In this document: positions 52,161 through 61,182 of the stretch, piece by piece
How positions within the stretch are numbered: position 1 is the stretch's first letter
Layout: each line of letters begins with the position of its first letter
Assembly (NCBI GenBank): GCA_018228665.1
Contig: CP073692.1
Span: 2,430,046 to 2,494,045, forward strand
Reading direction: 5' to 3'
From: Faecalicatena sp. Marseille-Q4148
GTDB taxonomy: Bacteria > Bacillota > Clostridia > Lachnospirales > Lachnospiraceae
Length of the DNA stretch: 64,000 nt
Notes under the pieces: model-generated
What the model was told of the DNA's origin: nothing
The model's input: only the letters and a program-made list of their open reading frames with translations
Database searches by the model: none
Made by a program: the position numbers and the translations under genes

Positions 52161-52922
52161 ATGATATTTGACAGTCATGCACATTATGATGATGAGCAGT
52201 TTGATGAAGATAGAGAACAATTATTAAATACAATGAAAGAACATGGAGTGGGAACGATTGTTAATATTGGGGCGACACTTCGTTCCTGCGAGACAACACT
52301 TGCATTGGCGCAAAAATATCCATTTATGTATGCTGCGCTTGGAGTACATCCGGATGAGGTCGGTGATCTGAATGAAGAGACATTTGCCTGGCTGAAAGAG
52401 CAGTGCCGGAACGAGAAAGTTGTAGCAGTCGGAGAAATTGGACTTGATTATTATTGGAACAAAGAAGAGAAAGAGATACAGGAGAAATGGTTTATCCGAC
52501 AGCTTGAACTTGCGAGAGAGCTTCAGCTTCCATTCTCTGTTCACAGTCGGGAGGCCGCGGAAGATACGATGCGGATTATGAAGGAACACGCAGCAGGTCT
52601 TAGGGGTGTCATTCATTGTTTTTCTTATTCTCCGGAACAGGCGGAGGAATATGTAAAGATGGGATATTATATTGGCGTTGGGGGCGTTGTCACGTTTAAG
52701 AATGGCAGGAAGCTCAAAGAGACAGTTCGGCGAATTCCGTTGGAGCGGATTCTTCTGGAAACCGACTGTCCGTATCTTGCACCGGAGCCGAATCGGGGCA
52801 GACGAAATTCTTCCATCAACCTTACATATGTGGCGGAAGAGATTGCAAGAATCAAAGAAATCAGTTATGATGAAGTAGTAGCCCAGACAGAAAAAAATGC
52901 CCGGGAATTATTTGGAATTTAA
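52161..52922 (+). CDS. tatD: TatD-family metal-dependent deoxyribonuclease
   Basis: A 253-residue TIM-barrel hydrolase. Metal ligands are in FDSHAHYDD, VGEIGLDYYW, FSVHSREAAED, and the late Asp in ETDCPYLAPEP. Family members are 3'-5' exonucleases or DNases. The open frame extends to 51792, but that part crosses the promoter and lacks homology, so ATG 52161 is chosen despite a weak ribosome binding site. rsmA follows after 24 bases, a common pairing in Firmicutes. Confidence 0.94.
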   Translation: MIFDSHAHYDDEQFDEDREQLLNTMKEHGVGTIVNIGATLRSCETTLALAQKYPFMYAALGVHPDEVGDLNEETFAWLKEQCRNEKVVAVGEIGLDYYWNKEEKEIQEKWFIRQLELARELQLPFSVHSREAAEDTMRIMKEHAAGLRGVIHCFSYSPEQAEEYVKMGYYIGVGGVVTFKNGRKLKETVRRIPLERILLETDCPYLAPEPNRGRRNSSINLTYVAEEIARIKEISYDEVVAQTEKNARELFGI

Positions 52923-52946
52923 AGAGAAAAGGAGTTCAGTTTATAT

Positions 52947-53822
52947 ATGCCAGAACCAACATTGGGTAATCCACAAAATACAATTGCAGTGCTGCAGAAA
53001 TATAATTTTTCATTTCAAAAGAAGTTTGGTCAGAATTTTCTGATCGATACGCATGTGCTGGATAAGATCATAAGGGCGGCAGAGATTACAAAAGATGATT
53101 ATGTGTTGGAGATCGGACCGGGAATCGGTACGATGACGCAGTATCTCGCCAATGCAGCCAGAAAGGTAACGGCTGTTGAGATCGACAAGTCGCTGATTCC
53201 GATTCTTGCAGATACATTGCAGGAATATGATAATGTTTCTGTTATTAATGAAGATGTGCTGAAAGTGGATATTGCAAAGCTTGCACAGGAGGAGAATGAC
53301 GGCAGACCGATTAAAGTTGTGGCGAATCTTCCATACTATATTACAACACCGATCATTATGGGCTTATTTGAGAGTCATGTGCCGGTAAAGAGTATTACGG
53401 TCATGGTGCAGAAAGAGGTGGCAGACCGTATGCAGGTGGGACCGGGAACAAAGGATTACGGAGCGCTTTCTCTGGCGGTACAGTATTATGCGAGACCATA
53501 TATTGTGGCAAATGTTCCGCCGAATTGTTTCATGCCGCGGCCGAAGGTTGGATCTGCGGTTATCAGACTGGAGCGCTATGAGGAGCCGCCGGTACAGGTA
53601 GAAGATGAACACTTGATGTTCCGCATCATTCGCGCATCATTTAATCAGCGAAGAAAGACTCTCGTAAATGGACTTGTGAATTCCCCGGAGATTTCTTTTG
53701 GGAAAGAGGAGATCATCTCCGCAGTTGAGAAGCTGGGGAAAGGGCCATCTGTGCGCGGAGAGGCGCTGACGCTGGAAGAATTTGCGGCATTAAGTAATTT
53801 TATGAGTGAAATGAGAAAATAA
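52947..53822 (+). CDS. rsmA: 16S rRNA dimethyladenosine transferase
   Basis: A 291-residue KsgA/RsmA enzyme that dimethylates two adjacent adenosines near the 3' end of 16S rRNA using SAM. Motifs: KFGQNFLID, EIGPGIGTMTQYL (SAM site), NLPYYITTPIIM (catalytic motif IV) and RASFNQRRKTL. AAAAGGAG precedes the start region; ATG 52947 gives the usual length. Loss of this activity is known to give kasugamycin resistance. Confidence 0.97.
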   Translation: MPEPTLGNPQNTIAVLQKYNFSFQKKFGQNFLIDTHVLDKIIRAAEITKDDYVLEIGPGIGTMTQYLANAARKVTAVEIDKSLIPILADTLQEYDNVSVINEDVLKVDIAKLAQEENDGRPIKVVANLPYYITTPIIMGLFESHVPVKSITVMVQKEVADRMQVGPGTKDYGALSLAVQYYARPYIVANVPPNCFMPRPKVGSAVIRLERYEEPPVQVEDEHLMFRIIRASFNQRRKTLVNGLVNSPEISFGKEEIISAVEKLGKGPSVRGEALTLEEFAALSNFMSEMRK

Positions 53823-53866
53823 TATAATGCGATAGAATCGAAAGAAACATCGCATTACAAGAGAGA

Positions 53867-53922
53867 AAAAACAGCAGTTTTCCGGACAGAGTGTTCTGTC
53901 GATAGGAATACTGCTGTTTTTA
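53867..53922. terminator. Terminator between rsmA and yesN
   Basis: AAAACAGCAGTTTT pairs with GGAATACTGCTGTTTT around an inner GACAGAG/TCTGTC hairpin. Runs of A and T on either side make it suitable for both convergent genes. Confidence 0.82.
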
Positions 53923-53950
53923 TTATATAATCTGTCTTATGCAGATATGT

Positions 53951-55630
53951 TTATTCATTTGCAGGAAGTTCTGTCATAGATTCATGATAATGAATACGCT
54001 GGTATTCACTAGGGGTAATTCCAACAGATTTCTTGAAGACAAGGGAGAAATACTGTGGACTGTCGAAACCGATCGCTGCGGCAATTGCCTGCATGGAATC
54101 GCTGCTTGTGGAGAGCAGATATTTGGCTTTTGCAATCCGTTCCTGGTAAATATATTCCGAAAGTTTTACGCCGGTACTCTGTTTAAACAATCTGGAAATA
54201 TATGTTTCATTATAGTTTACAATAGCGGATAAAGATGAAAGTGAAATGGACTCGGAAAGATGTTCTTTAATATAGTCTTTAATCTTTCGAATGACAGTTT
54301 CGCTTTTATCGCTCGCATTTGCAGAAAGCAGATCAAACATATGTTTTGAAAATTCTTTGAGATAGCGAAAGGCTTCCTCCCATGTTGTAAATTCGGCAAG
54401 ATGATAGAGCGGATATACGGCAATCCGGGCTGCCAGTTTTTCCTGCAGATGATATAGACTGATATGCGAGATCAGCGCTGTGGAAATGCATAGATAAATG
54501 TGTATTGCATCGAGAGAATGCATACTTTTCAGGGTGCAGCATTCTTTGGCAAGCTGGTCAAGTGCTTTATAGTATTCTGCAGGAGTGTTCTGGTATAAGG
54601 AGAAAGAAAGCGCCTGCAGCTGGCGTTCTGTTTGTCCTTTTGCATCCGGAGAAGTTTTTGGAAGAAGATTGGAGGCTTCTTTTTTTGTGTATACTGTGAC
54701 CGAAGAAGAAGGCCAGTTGGTTTTCAGGTTTTGGATTTCCGGATGCTGGATCAGCTGATAATAGGTATTAGACACTTGATTCCATTTTACAGCATCCGGA
54801 TAGAGAACAAGATTTAGGTTCCAGTGAAGTACAGTTACGCTGTAATTCATAAGGTCTTCTGCAAAGCCTTTTAAAAATGCCAGTTCACTTTGAACAGCAT
54901 TGCGGAAATCGTCATTAGGCTGAAAGAAAAGAAGCATACGTCCATGTTTCAGATTCAGTACGGAAGAACAGAAAGAACCGTTTAACAGCTTTTCGATCGG
55001 GCCAAGATAAGCCAGGATCAGAGAAGACAGATTTGACTGATATTCGTCAATTGTTCGAAGATGAACAGACATATATCCCATATAGACCGGCTTAGAAAGG
55101 TCCAGTTGGAAATCTGATCCGGTCAGCTGGAGTTCGTTTTTCATGTGAGTCAGATCGTGGCCGGATACAAGCTCCATCAGGATGTTTTGCTGGAGCAGAT
55201 GTGTCAGCAGCCGGTCTTTGTTCCTGGCGTCATTAATCAGGACGGCGGTCTGTGATTCCTGGTTGATGAGATCGATATGTTTTTGAATCTCAGTGAGGAT
55301 CGTCTCGTCTGATTCTGTTTTTAGAAGGTAAGAGGTCGAGGCAAAATGGTTTGCCTGATATACATATTCAAAATTATCATAGGCTGTCAAAAAAATAATA
55401 TGACAGCGCGGCCAGCTGGATTTCACTTTTTTTGCCAGTTCAAGACCGGTGCATCCCGGCATGTGAATATCCAGCAAAATGAGATCGATTTTTGTTGCAG
55501 AAAGTATATTCAGAGCCTCCGGTGCAGAGTAAGCTTTTTCGATATAAACTTCCTCTTTGATATTTTCTTCTACAAGAGATAATAAGTAATTTACAATATA
55601 GCGTTCGTCATCAACAATGAGTATATTCAT
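53951..55630 (-). CDS. YesN-type response regulator with AraC DNA-binding domain
   Basis: A 559-residue protein: receiver (1-120; phospho-acceptor Asp in IDLILLDIHMPGCTG), a ~310-residue middle region, and a C-terminal AraC HTH pair (about 450-550, NYNETYISRLFKQSTGVKLS and AIGFDSPQYFSLVFKKSVGI). It is the partner of the YesM kinase 28 bases upstream and probably activates the divergent importer and GH110 operon. CGTCATCAACAATGAG-type start context is on the minus strand. Confidence 0.94.
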   Translation of the reverse strand: MNILIVDDERYIVNYLLSLVEENIKEEVYIEKAYSAPEALNILSATKIDLILLDIHMPGCTGLELAKKVKSSWPRCHIIFLTAYDNFEYVYQANHFASTSYLLKTESDETILTEIQKHIDLINQESQTAVLINDARNKDRLLTHLLQQNILMELVSGHDLTHMKNELQLTGSDFQLDLSKPVYMGYMSVHLRTIDEYQSNLSSLILAYLGPIEKLLNGSFCSSVLNLKHGRMLLFFQPNDDFRNAVQSELAFLKGFAEDLMNYSVTVLHWNLNLVLYPDAVKWNQVSNTYYQLIQHPEIQNLKTNWPSSSVTVYTKKEASNLLPKTSPDAKGQTERQLQALSFSLYQNTPAEYYKALDQLAKECCTLKSMHSLDAIHIYLCISTALISHISLYHLQEKLAARIAVYPLYHLAEFTTWEEAFRYLKEFSKHMFDLLSANASDKSETVIRKIKDYIKEHLSESISLSSLSAIVNYNETYISRLFKQSTGVKLSEYIYQERIAKAKYLLSTSSDSMQAIAAAIGFDSPQYFSLVFKKSVGITPSEYQRIHYHESMTELPANE

Positions 55631-55658
55631 GTCACTTCTCCTTTAAAGATGATGTAAT

Positions 55659-57398
55659 TTATATGTTTGTCCGCAATGTGATTTCTACACAGAGTCCTCC
55701 AAGATCTGAACGGCGGACTTTGAGGGAATCTTTATAATTTGAGAAGATATTTAGTCTTCGCTGAATGTTTAAAATACCGGACATTTCGATTCCGGAAGAG
55801 GAAATGGCTGTAGCTGTCAGCTGTTGTGTCAGATATTTTAGTGTCTCATCAGTAAGTTCATCTCCATTATCTTCGATGCGGATTGTGAGATGCTCTGTAT
55901 CTGTCAGAAAACTCATATGAATATATCCGTCCGCCAGTTTGTTCGTCAAACCATATTTGAAAGCATTTTCAAGAATTGGCTGAAGAACCAATTTTGGTAC
56001 CGGAATCTTATGAAATTGTTCCGGAAGTGGTTCCAGCTCAATACGAATACGCCCTTCAAAACGAAGTCCCTGAATATAAGAATAATTAGTTACATTTTCA
56101 TATTCTTCCCGGAGGGTTACATTATCCATGCTGTTTTTTGTGATATAGCGGAAACAGGAGGCCAGCGCGCTTGCGACTTCCTGGGCAACATCCGGATCAA
56201 ATCGGATCATTCGTTGGAGCATGAAGAAGCTGTTATAAAGAAAATGAGGATTGATCTGAGCCTGAAGCTGTTTCATTTCTGCTTTTTGTAAAAGAAGTTT
56301 CTGATTATAATCTTTTTCAATTAACTGTTCCAGTTTTTCCGCCATATCATTAAACGCATTAAAAAGATAAGCGAAATCGTTGCTCTCGGCAGGTGAGATC
56401 CTTACATGAAAGTTCCCCTGCTCCACTTGATCAAAGGCTTCTGTCAGTTTAATGAGAGGGCGGTGAACCATGCGGTAAATTCCGGCAAAAAAGATCAGAC
56501 ATGCAGTAATAATCAATACAAAAAGCGCAAACATCAGGAAGTAGCTGTATTGGATTGTCGGCATAAGCGCTGCAGTTGGAATTAAACGAATGTAGGTTCC
56601 TCCTGAATAGCTGGTGGTACTTGCAAAAGCAACATAAGGTGTACCGTCCAAAGTGACTTCTTCGTATGCAGCTTTTTTGGTAAATTCATGTCGGAATACA
56701 AAATTGCGTGTTTCCAACGTATTCGTATTCGGAATATTTGAAAGGGAAAATCCATTTTCCAGCCGGAAGAAATACAGCTCTCCCGGAAAGGAGATATTAT
56801 CATCCATATATTTTTTTAATTCCTGTTGGGAAATAACCATACTGACTGCATATGGGCGGGAAGAGGTCGGAGGCGCCAGAAATACAGACAGCTCATATTT
56901 CCCGGTTTCAGGGTTAATATAGTATTGGATTAGTCCCTGGTTAGAAGTCATATTGTGATAGAACGTGTTTTCTTTTTCGGAAAGGGTCTGATAGCTTCCG
57001 AATTTATAGCCGGCAGAATTTAATACAAGATTATGATCAAATAAATAGGCGTGCGTTGACTTCAATAGTGGATTTGTAGAAGCAATGTTGGAGAGCTGAT
57101 CCCGGAGCAGATTGATCCACATAGATTTTTCATATGGAGAAAATAAATTATACATTACGGATAGATCGCGGAGAATATCCTGTTCCAAAATGTTCAGATT
57201 AGCAATGTAAATTTGTTTCAGATCTGTGTCAAGGTGCCCGATATAAGTGTCATTTGTTGTTTTAATTCCACTTAACTGATGCTCTTTCTGCTTTACATTC
57301 TGAGAATGAAGATACCATGCACTAAAAGAAGTGAGAGGAATCAAGACAATAATAAATAATATGATAACTTTTTTTAATAAAGAATTTGGATTTTTCAT
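55659..57398 (-). CDS. YesM-type sensor histidine kinase
   Basis: A 579-residue membrane kinase: helix at about 10-30, extracellular sensor of ~250 residues, second helix at about 290-312, HAMP, then a His_kinase domain with phospho-His in QINPHFLYNSF and an ATPase domain with NAFKYGL and EDNGDEL. The longer frame to 57488 is rejected; ATG 57398 is preceded by AGGAGA. YesM kinases sense extracellular oligosaccharides, often through the cognate binding protein. It lies upstream of yesN in one minus-strand operon, divergent from the ABC genes. Confidence 0.93.
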   Translation of the reverse strand: MKNPNSLLKKVIILFIIVLIPLTSFSAWYLHSQNVKQKEHQLSGIKTTNDTYIGHLDTDLKQIYIANLNILEQDILRDLSVMYNLFSPYEKSMWINLLRDQLSNIASTNPLLKSTHAYLFDHNLVLNSAGYKFGSYQTLSEKENTFYHNMTSNQGLIQYYINPETGKYELSVFLAPPTSSRPYAVSMVISQQELKKYMDDNISFPGELYFFRLENGFSLSNIPNTNTLETRNFVFRHEFTKKAAYEEVTLDGTPYVAFASTTSYSGGTYIRLIPTAALMPTIQYSYFLMFALFVLIITACLIFFAGIYRMVHRPLIKLTEAFDQVEQGNFHVRISPAESNDFAYLFNAFNDMAEKLEQLIEKDYNQKLLLQKAEMKQLQAQINPHFLYNSFFMLQRMIRFDPDVAQEVASALASCFRYITKNSMDNVTLREEYENVTNYSYIQGLRFEGRIRIELEPLPEQFHKIPVPKLVLQPILENAFKYGLTNKLADGYIHMSFLTDTEHLTIRIEDNGDELTDETLKYLTQQLTATAISSSGIEMSGILNIQRRLNIFSNYKDSLKVRRSDLGGLCVEITLRTNI

Positions 57399-57501
57399 AG
57401 CTGTCTCCTGAGTTTTGTATAATCTACGGAAAAAGTATATCATGCCGGAAAATGTAACGCAAAGTTCTTTAGTTATAATATCTTGCAATACTTATAAAAA
57501 A

Positions 57502-57568
57502 TTGACATGATTGTAAAAAGAAGATAAAAAATTGAAAAAATGTAAAAATATTTGCTATATATTTGCTA
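57502..57568 (+). promoter_or_regulatory. Control region of the ABC-GH110 operon
   Basis: TTGACA (57502-57507) with an imperfect -10 (TAAAAA) 17 bases on. Downstream lie two direct copies of ATATTTGCTA (57548-57557, 57559-57568) exactly 11 bp apart, one helical turn, as expected for side-by-side binding by an AraC-type activator such as the neighbouring YesN. Confidence 0.45.
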
Positions 57569-57630
57569 AATATTTTTTTAGAATAGGCATTAGAAAAAGA
57601 AAGGCGACTCGTGGGAAAGGAGTAAAGTGT

Positions 57631-59277
57631 ATGAAAAAGAGAAAACAGGCGCTGGCATTTCTTCTGGCAGGCTGCATGGCATTCGGTATGACTGGCTGTA
57701 TGACAAAAGGAGAAGATAAGAGCGCAAACAAAAAAGGAGAAACACAGAAAAAGGTAGAGGCTCCGGAAGGACCGCTTGAAAAATACAGTGAGACAGTGAA
57801 AATCTCTACTGTACTTCCGGAAAATGCCGGTATTCAGTGGCAGGAAGGCGACAGCTACGATGACAACCCGTGGTACCGTGCTTACAAAGAAAGACTGAAC
57901 ATTGAAGTAACAAATGACTGGGTATCTAATGATTATTCAACAAAATTGAACCTGACAATCGCGGACGGAAATCTTCCGGATGTATTTTGTGTAAATGATC
58001 AGCAGTTTCAGCAGTTGATCGAGGCAGACTTAATCTGGGATATGACAGAGAGCTTTGACAAATACGCTTCTGATGCATTAAAAGGATATATGGAATCTGA
58101 GAGTGATACTTTTGAGACAGGTAAAAGAGACGGAAAATTATATGGTATTCCACAGCTTTCCTATGGAATTATCGACCAGCCAAACCAGGTGTGGGTTCGT
58201 CAGGACTGGGGAAATCAGGCAGGACTGAAAGATATCAAAACAGTAAAAGATATGGAAGAACTCGGAAAGAAATTCATGGCACAGGGAAGCAAATATGCTT
58301 TCACAGAAGACCAGAATCTTGACTGTATGTTTGTAATGGCGCCGGCATGGGGAGCACATCCGGGTATCTGGGTAGAAGGCGAAGATGGAAACCTGGAATA
58401 TGGTTCTGTTCAGCCGCAGATGAAGGATGTTCTGACAACATATGCACAGTGGTATAAAGATGGACTTCTGAATGCAGAATTCACAACAACAGATATGGAC
58501 AAGATGTTCCAGGGAGTCATTAACGGTGAAGTAGGCATTATGCCTTACGCACAGTGGGTTGGATACAATCCGGGACCGGACGTGGTCTCTAATCAGGGAC
58601 CGGAAGCCGTTATGGATGCATATGCAATCCCGACAGCAACGGGTGAAGAAGTAAAATCTAACATTACATATTCTAACTATGGTTATGTTGTAGTAAGCAA
58701 AGACTGTCAGAATCCGGAAGCAGCAGTAAAACTGTTAAACTTCTATGCATACATGATGGATGAATCTCAGGGAAAAGAAGATCCGGAATTTATTAACAGC
58801 TTCTTTGATAATGCATATTTAACTATTCCATATGCATTACGTGTAGTTAATCCGATGACAGACTACATTCAGTTTGAAAAAGTAACAGATTATCTGGAAA
58901 AATACCAGAATGGTGAAGAAGTAGATCCGGCAGAGCTTGGTAAAGATGCTGTTAAATATAACAACTGTGTAGACTGGATTGAAAACAAAAATCCGGCAGC
59001 ACTAGGTGATTATATGCAGCAGGGAAGTCCGAAATCAGCATACCGTATTTCTAAAGAAGTGATCGATGAGGAGCGCTACATTAAAGATGCTTACTGGGGA
59101 CAGCAGGTAGAAACGCTTCTGAATTCCGGAAGTACACTAGATGATATCTTAAAAGAAGGATTTACAAAGATTATTGTAGGTGAAGAACCGATTGAATACT
59201 TTGATACACTTGTAGAAAACTGGAAAACTGCAGGTGGAGAAAAAGCTACAGAAGAAGTAAACGAATTGTGTAAATAA
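57631..59277 (+). CDS. ABC transporter solute-binding lipoprotein (LplA-like)
   Basis: A 548-residue lipoprotein: signal peptide with lipobox GMTGC (Cys about 27), a Lys/Glu-rich spacer, and a large binding domain rich in Trp, Tyr and Asp. Start ATG 57631 lies eight bases after AAAGGAG; the upstream in-frame Met at 57532 precedes the likely promoter elements. With the GH110 enzyme in the same operon, a galactose-capped oligosaccharide is the likely ligand (inference). Confidence 0.92.
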   Translation: MKKRKQALAFLLAGCMAFGMTGCMTKGEDKSANKKGETQKKVEAPEGPLEKYSETVKISTVLPENAGIQWQEGDSYDDNPWYRAYKERLNIEVTNDWVSNDYSTKLNLTIADGNLPDVFCVNDQQFQQLIEADLIWDMTESFDKYASDALKGYMESESDTFETGKRDGKLYGIPQLSYGIIDQPNQVWVRQDWGNQAGLKDIKTVKDMEELGKKFMAQGSKYAFTEDQNLDCMFVMAPAWGAHPGIWVEGEDGNLEYGSVQPQMKDVLTTYAQWYKDGLLNAEFTTTDMDKMFQGVINGEVGIMPYAQWVGYNPGPDVVSNQGPEAVMDAYAIPTATGEEVKSNITYSNYGYVVVSKDCQNPEAAVKLLNFYAYMMDESQGKEDPEFINSFFDNAYLTIPYALRVVNPMTDYIQFEKVTDYLEKYQNGEEVDPAELGKDAVKYNNCVDWIENKNPAALGDYMQQGSPKSAYRISKEVIDEERYIKDAYWGQQVETLLNSGSTLDDILKEGFTKIIVGEEPIEYFDTLVENWKTAGGEKATEEVNELCK

Positions 59278-59289
59278 TATTTGAGAGAG

Positions 59290-59333
59290 GATGTCCCTAC
59301 TAAGGAGCAGCTTAGCAAGGGACATCTTTTATT
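59290..59333 (+). terminator. Intra-operon hairpin after the binding-protein gene
   Basis: GATGTCCCT/AGGGACATC encloses CTAAG/CTTAG, followed by TTTTATTT. Such partial terminators between binding protein and permeases set a higher dose of the binding protein. Confidence 0.8.
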
Positions 59334-59351
59334 TGAGAAGGAGACGACAAT

Positions 59352-60242
59352 ATGCGTTCAAAGTTAAAAAAACAATGGCAATATCATCTCATGCTTCTTC
59401 CGGGAGTGATTTTGGTTTTTATTTTCAGCTATATTCCGCTGTATGGTTTGATCATTGCATTTCAAAAATATAACCCTGGTATGGGCTTTTCTTCCCCATG
59501 GGTAGGACTGGACAATTTTAAATATTTATTTAGTCAGCCGGCATTTCTGCGTACGATATGGAATACATTTTATATCGCGTTCTTCAAATTGATTGGTGGA
59601 ATTATCGTACCGGTATTCGTTGCACTTCTGTTAAATGAAGTGATTTCCAATAAATTAAGAAGAACGTTCCAGACATTAGTTTATATCCCGAACTTCTTAT
59701 CATGGGTTATTATGGCAGGTGTGCTCATGGATCTTCTGGCAAAGGACGGAGCGATCAATCAGCTTCTTGTATCGATTGGTCTGCCCGCTATTAATTTCCT
59801 TGGAAGTCCGAAGGTATTCCCGTGGACGATGATCATTACGGATATCTGGAAGGGCTTCGGTTTCGGAACAGTTGTTTATCTGGCAGCGCTTACAAGCATC
59901 GACCCGGGACTTTACGAGTCAGCGATCTTAGATGGCGCTACGAGATGGCAGAGAATCAAATATATTACGCTTCCGATGCTGATGCCGACAATCATCCTGA
60001 TGACAGTGCTTGCTCTTGGAAGTGTATTAAATGCAGGCTTCGACCAGATCTTTAACCTGTATTCTCCGATCGTATATGAGACAGGAGATATTATTGATAC
60101 ATATGTTTACCGTCTTGGTATTCAGCAGGCACAGTATTCGGTAGGTGCGGCAATCGGTCTGTTCAAATCAGCAGTATCTTGTGTAATGGTTGTTACTTCT
60201 TATGTTCTTGCAGATAAAGTTGCAGGATATCGTATTTTCTAG
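59352..60242 (+). CDS. Carbohydrate ABC transporter permease (LplB type)
   Basis: A 296-residue CUT1 permease with six membrane helices and EAA loop DPGLYESAILDGATRWQRIK. GAGAAGGAG precedes ATG 59352. No ATPase gene is present in the operon; a shared MsmK-like ATPase elsewhere is the usual arrangement. Confidence 0.93.
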   Translation: MRSKLKKQWQYHLMLLPGVILVFIFSYIPLYGLIIAFQKYNPGMGFSSPWVGLDNFKYLFSQPAFLRTIWNTFYIAFFKLIGGIIVPVFVALLLNEVISNKLRRTFQTLVYIPNFLSWVIMAGVLMDLLAKDGAINQLLVSIGLPAINFLGSPKVFPWTMIITDIWKGFGFGTVVYLAALTSIDPGLYESAILDGATRWQRIKYITLPMLMPTIILMTVLALGSVLNAGFDQIFNLYSPIVYETGDIIDTYVYRLGIQQAQYSVGAAIGLFKSAVSCVMVVTSYVLADKVAGYRIF

Positions 60243-60255
60243 GAAGGGGAAGGAC

Positions 60256-61152
60256 ATGAAAGAGTATAAGACAAAAGGAAGTATTATTTTTAATGTAGTT
60301 AATATTACATTTTTAGTTCTCGTTTCCCTGACATGTGTGCTTCCGTTCGTTCACCTGCTTGCAGTATCCTTCAGTGGAAGCGCGGCGGTAAATGCCGGAA
60401 AAGTAGGTCTGTGGCCGGTAGATTTCACACTGTCAGCCTATGAATATGCGCTGCAGGGAGGCAAATTTGTGAGATCATTACTGATCTCTGTAGAACGAGT
60501 TGTGCTTGGTGTCGGACTAAATCTTGTATTAATGGTCATTACAGCATATCCGCTGTCAAAAACAAGTAAAAAAGTATCCGGAAGAAATATTTATATGGCA
60601 TTTTTTGTGTTGACAATGTTAATCAGCGGTGGTATGATTCCAACTTACTTAGTTGTTACAAAGCTTGGTTTAAAGGATACAATCTGGTCACTGATCTTAC
60701 CGGGAGCGCTTCCGGTATATAACATGATTATTCTTATGAATTTCATGAGAGGCCTTCCGGAAGAGATGGAAGAAGCAGCAGCAATCGACGGTGCGACGCC
60801 GTTCCAGATATTAATCAAAGTAATCCTTCCGGTATTAAAACCGGCGCTGGCAACAGTTGGTTTGTTCTGCATCGTTTCCCATTGGAACGACTGGTTCAGT
60901 GGAATGATCTACATGAACAACCCGGATAACTATCCATTGCAGACATATTTGCAGACATTACTTCAGAATTTTGAGCAGATTCTTATGCAGGAAGGAGCAG
61001 GCGGAGATATTCAGCGTCTTCTTGTGCAGATGAATGCCAGAACAGGACGTGCAGCGCAGTTATTCCTCGGAGCGATTCCGGTTATGCTGATCTATCCGTT
61101 CCTGCAGAAATATTTTACAAAGGGACTTGTGCTTGGAAGTGTAAAAGGTTAG
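60256..61152 (+). CDS. Carbohydrate ABC transporter permease (LplC type)
   Basis: A 298-residue permease with six membrane helices, EAA loop PEEMEEAAAIDGATPFQILI and the typical end PFLQKYFTKGLVLGSVKG. ATG 60256 follows GGAAGGGGAAGG; the earlier in-frame start at 60190 overlaps the previous gene and has no such site. It pairs with the preceding permease. Confidence 0.93.
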   Translation: MKEYKTKGSIIFNVVNITFLVLVSLTCVLPFVHLLAVSFSGSAAVNAGKVGLWPVDFTLSAYEYALQGGKFVRSLLISVERVVLGVGLNLVLMVITAYPLSKTSKKVSGRNIYMAFFVLTMLISGGMIPTYLVVTKLGLKDTIWSLILPGALPVYNMIILMNFMRGLPEEMEEAAAIDGATPFQILIKVILPVLKPALATVGLFCIVSHWNDWFSGMIYMNNPDNYPLQTYLQTLLQNFEQILMQEGAGGDIQRLLVQMNARTGRAAQLFLGAIPVMLIYPFLQKYFTKGLVLGSVKG

Positions 61153-61182
61153 TGGAAGTTCCGGACAGGAGTATAATTTAAA

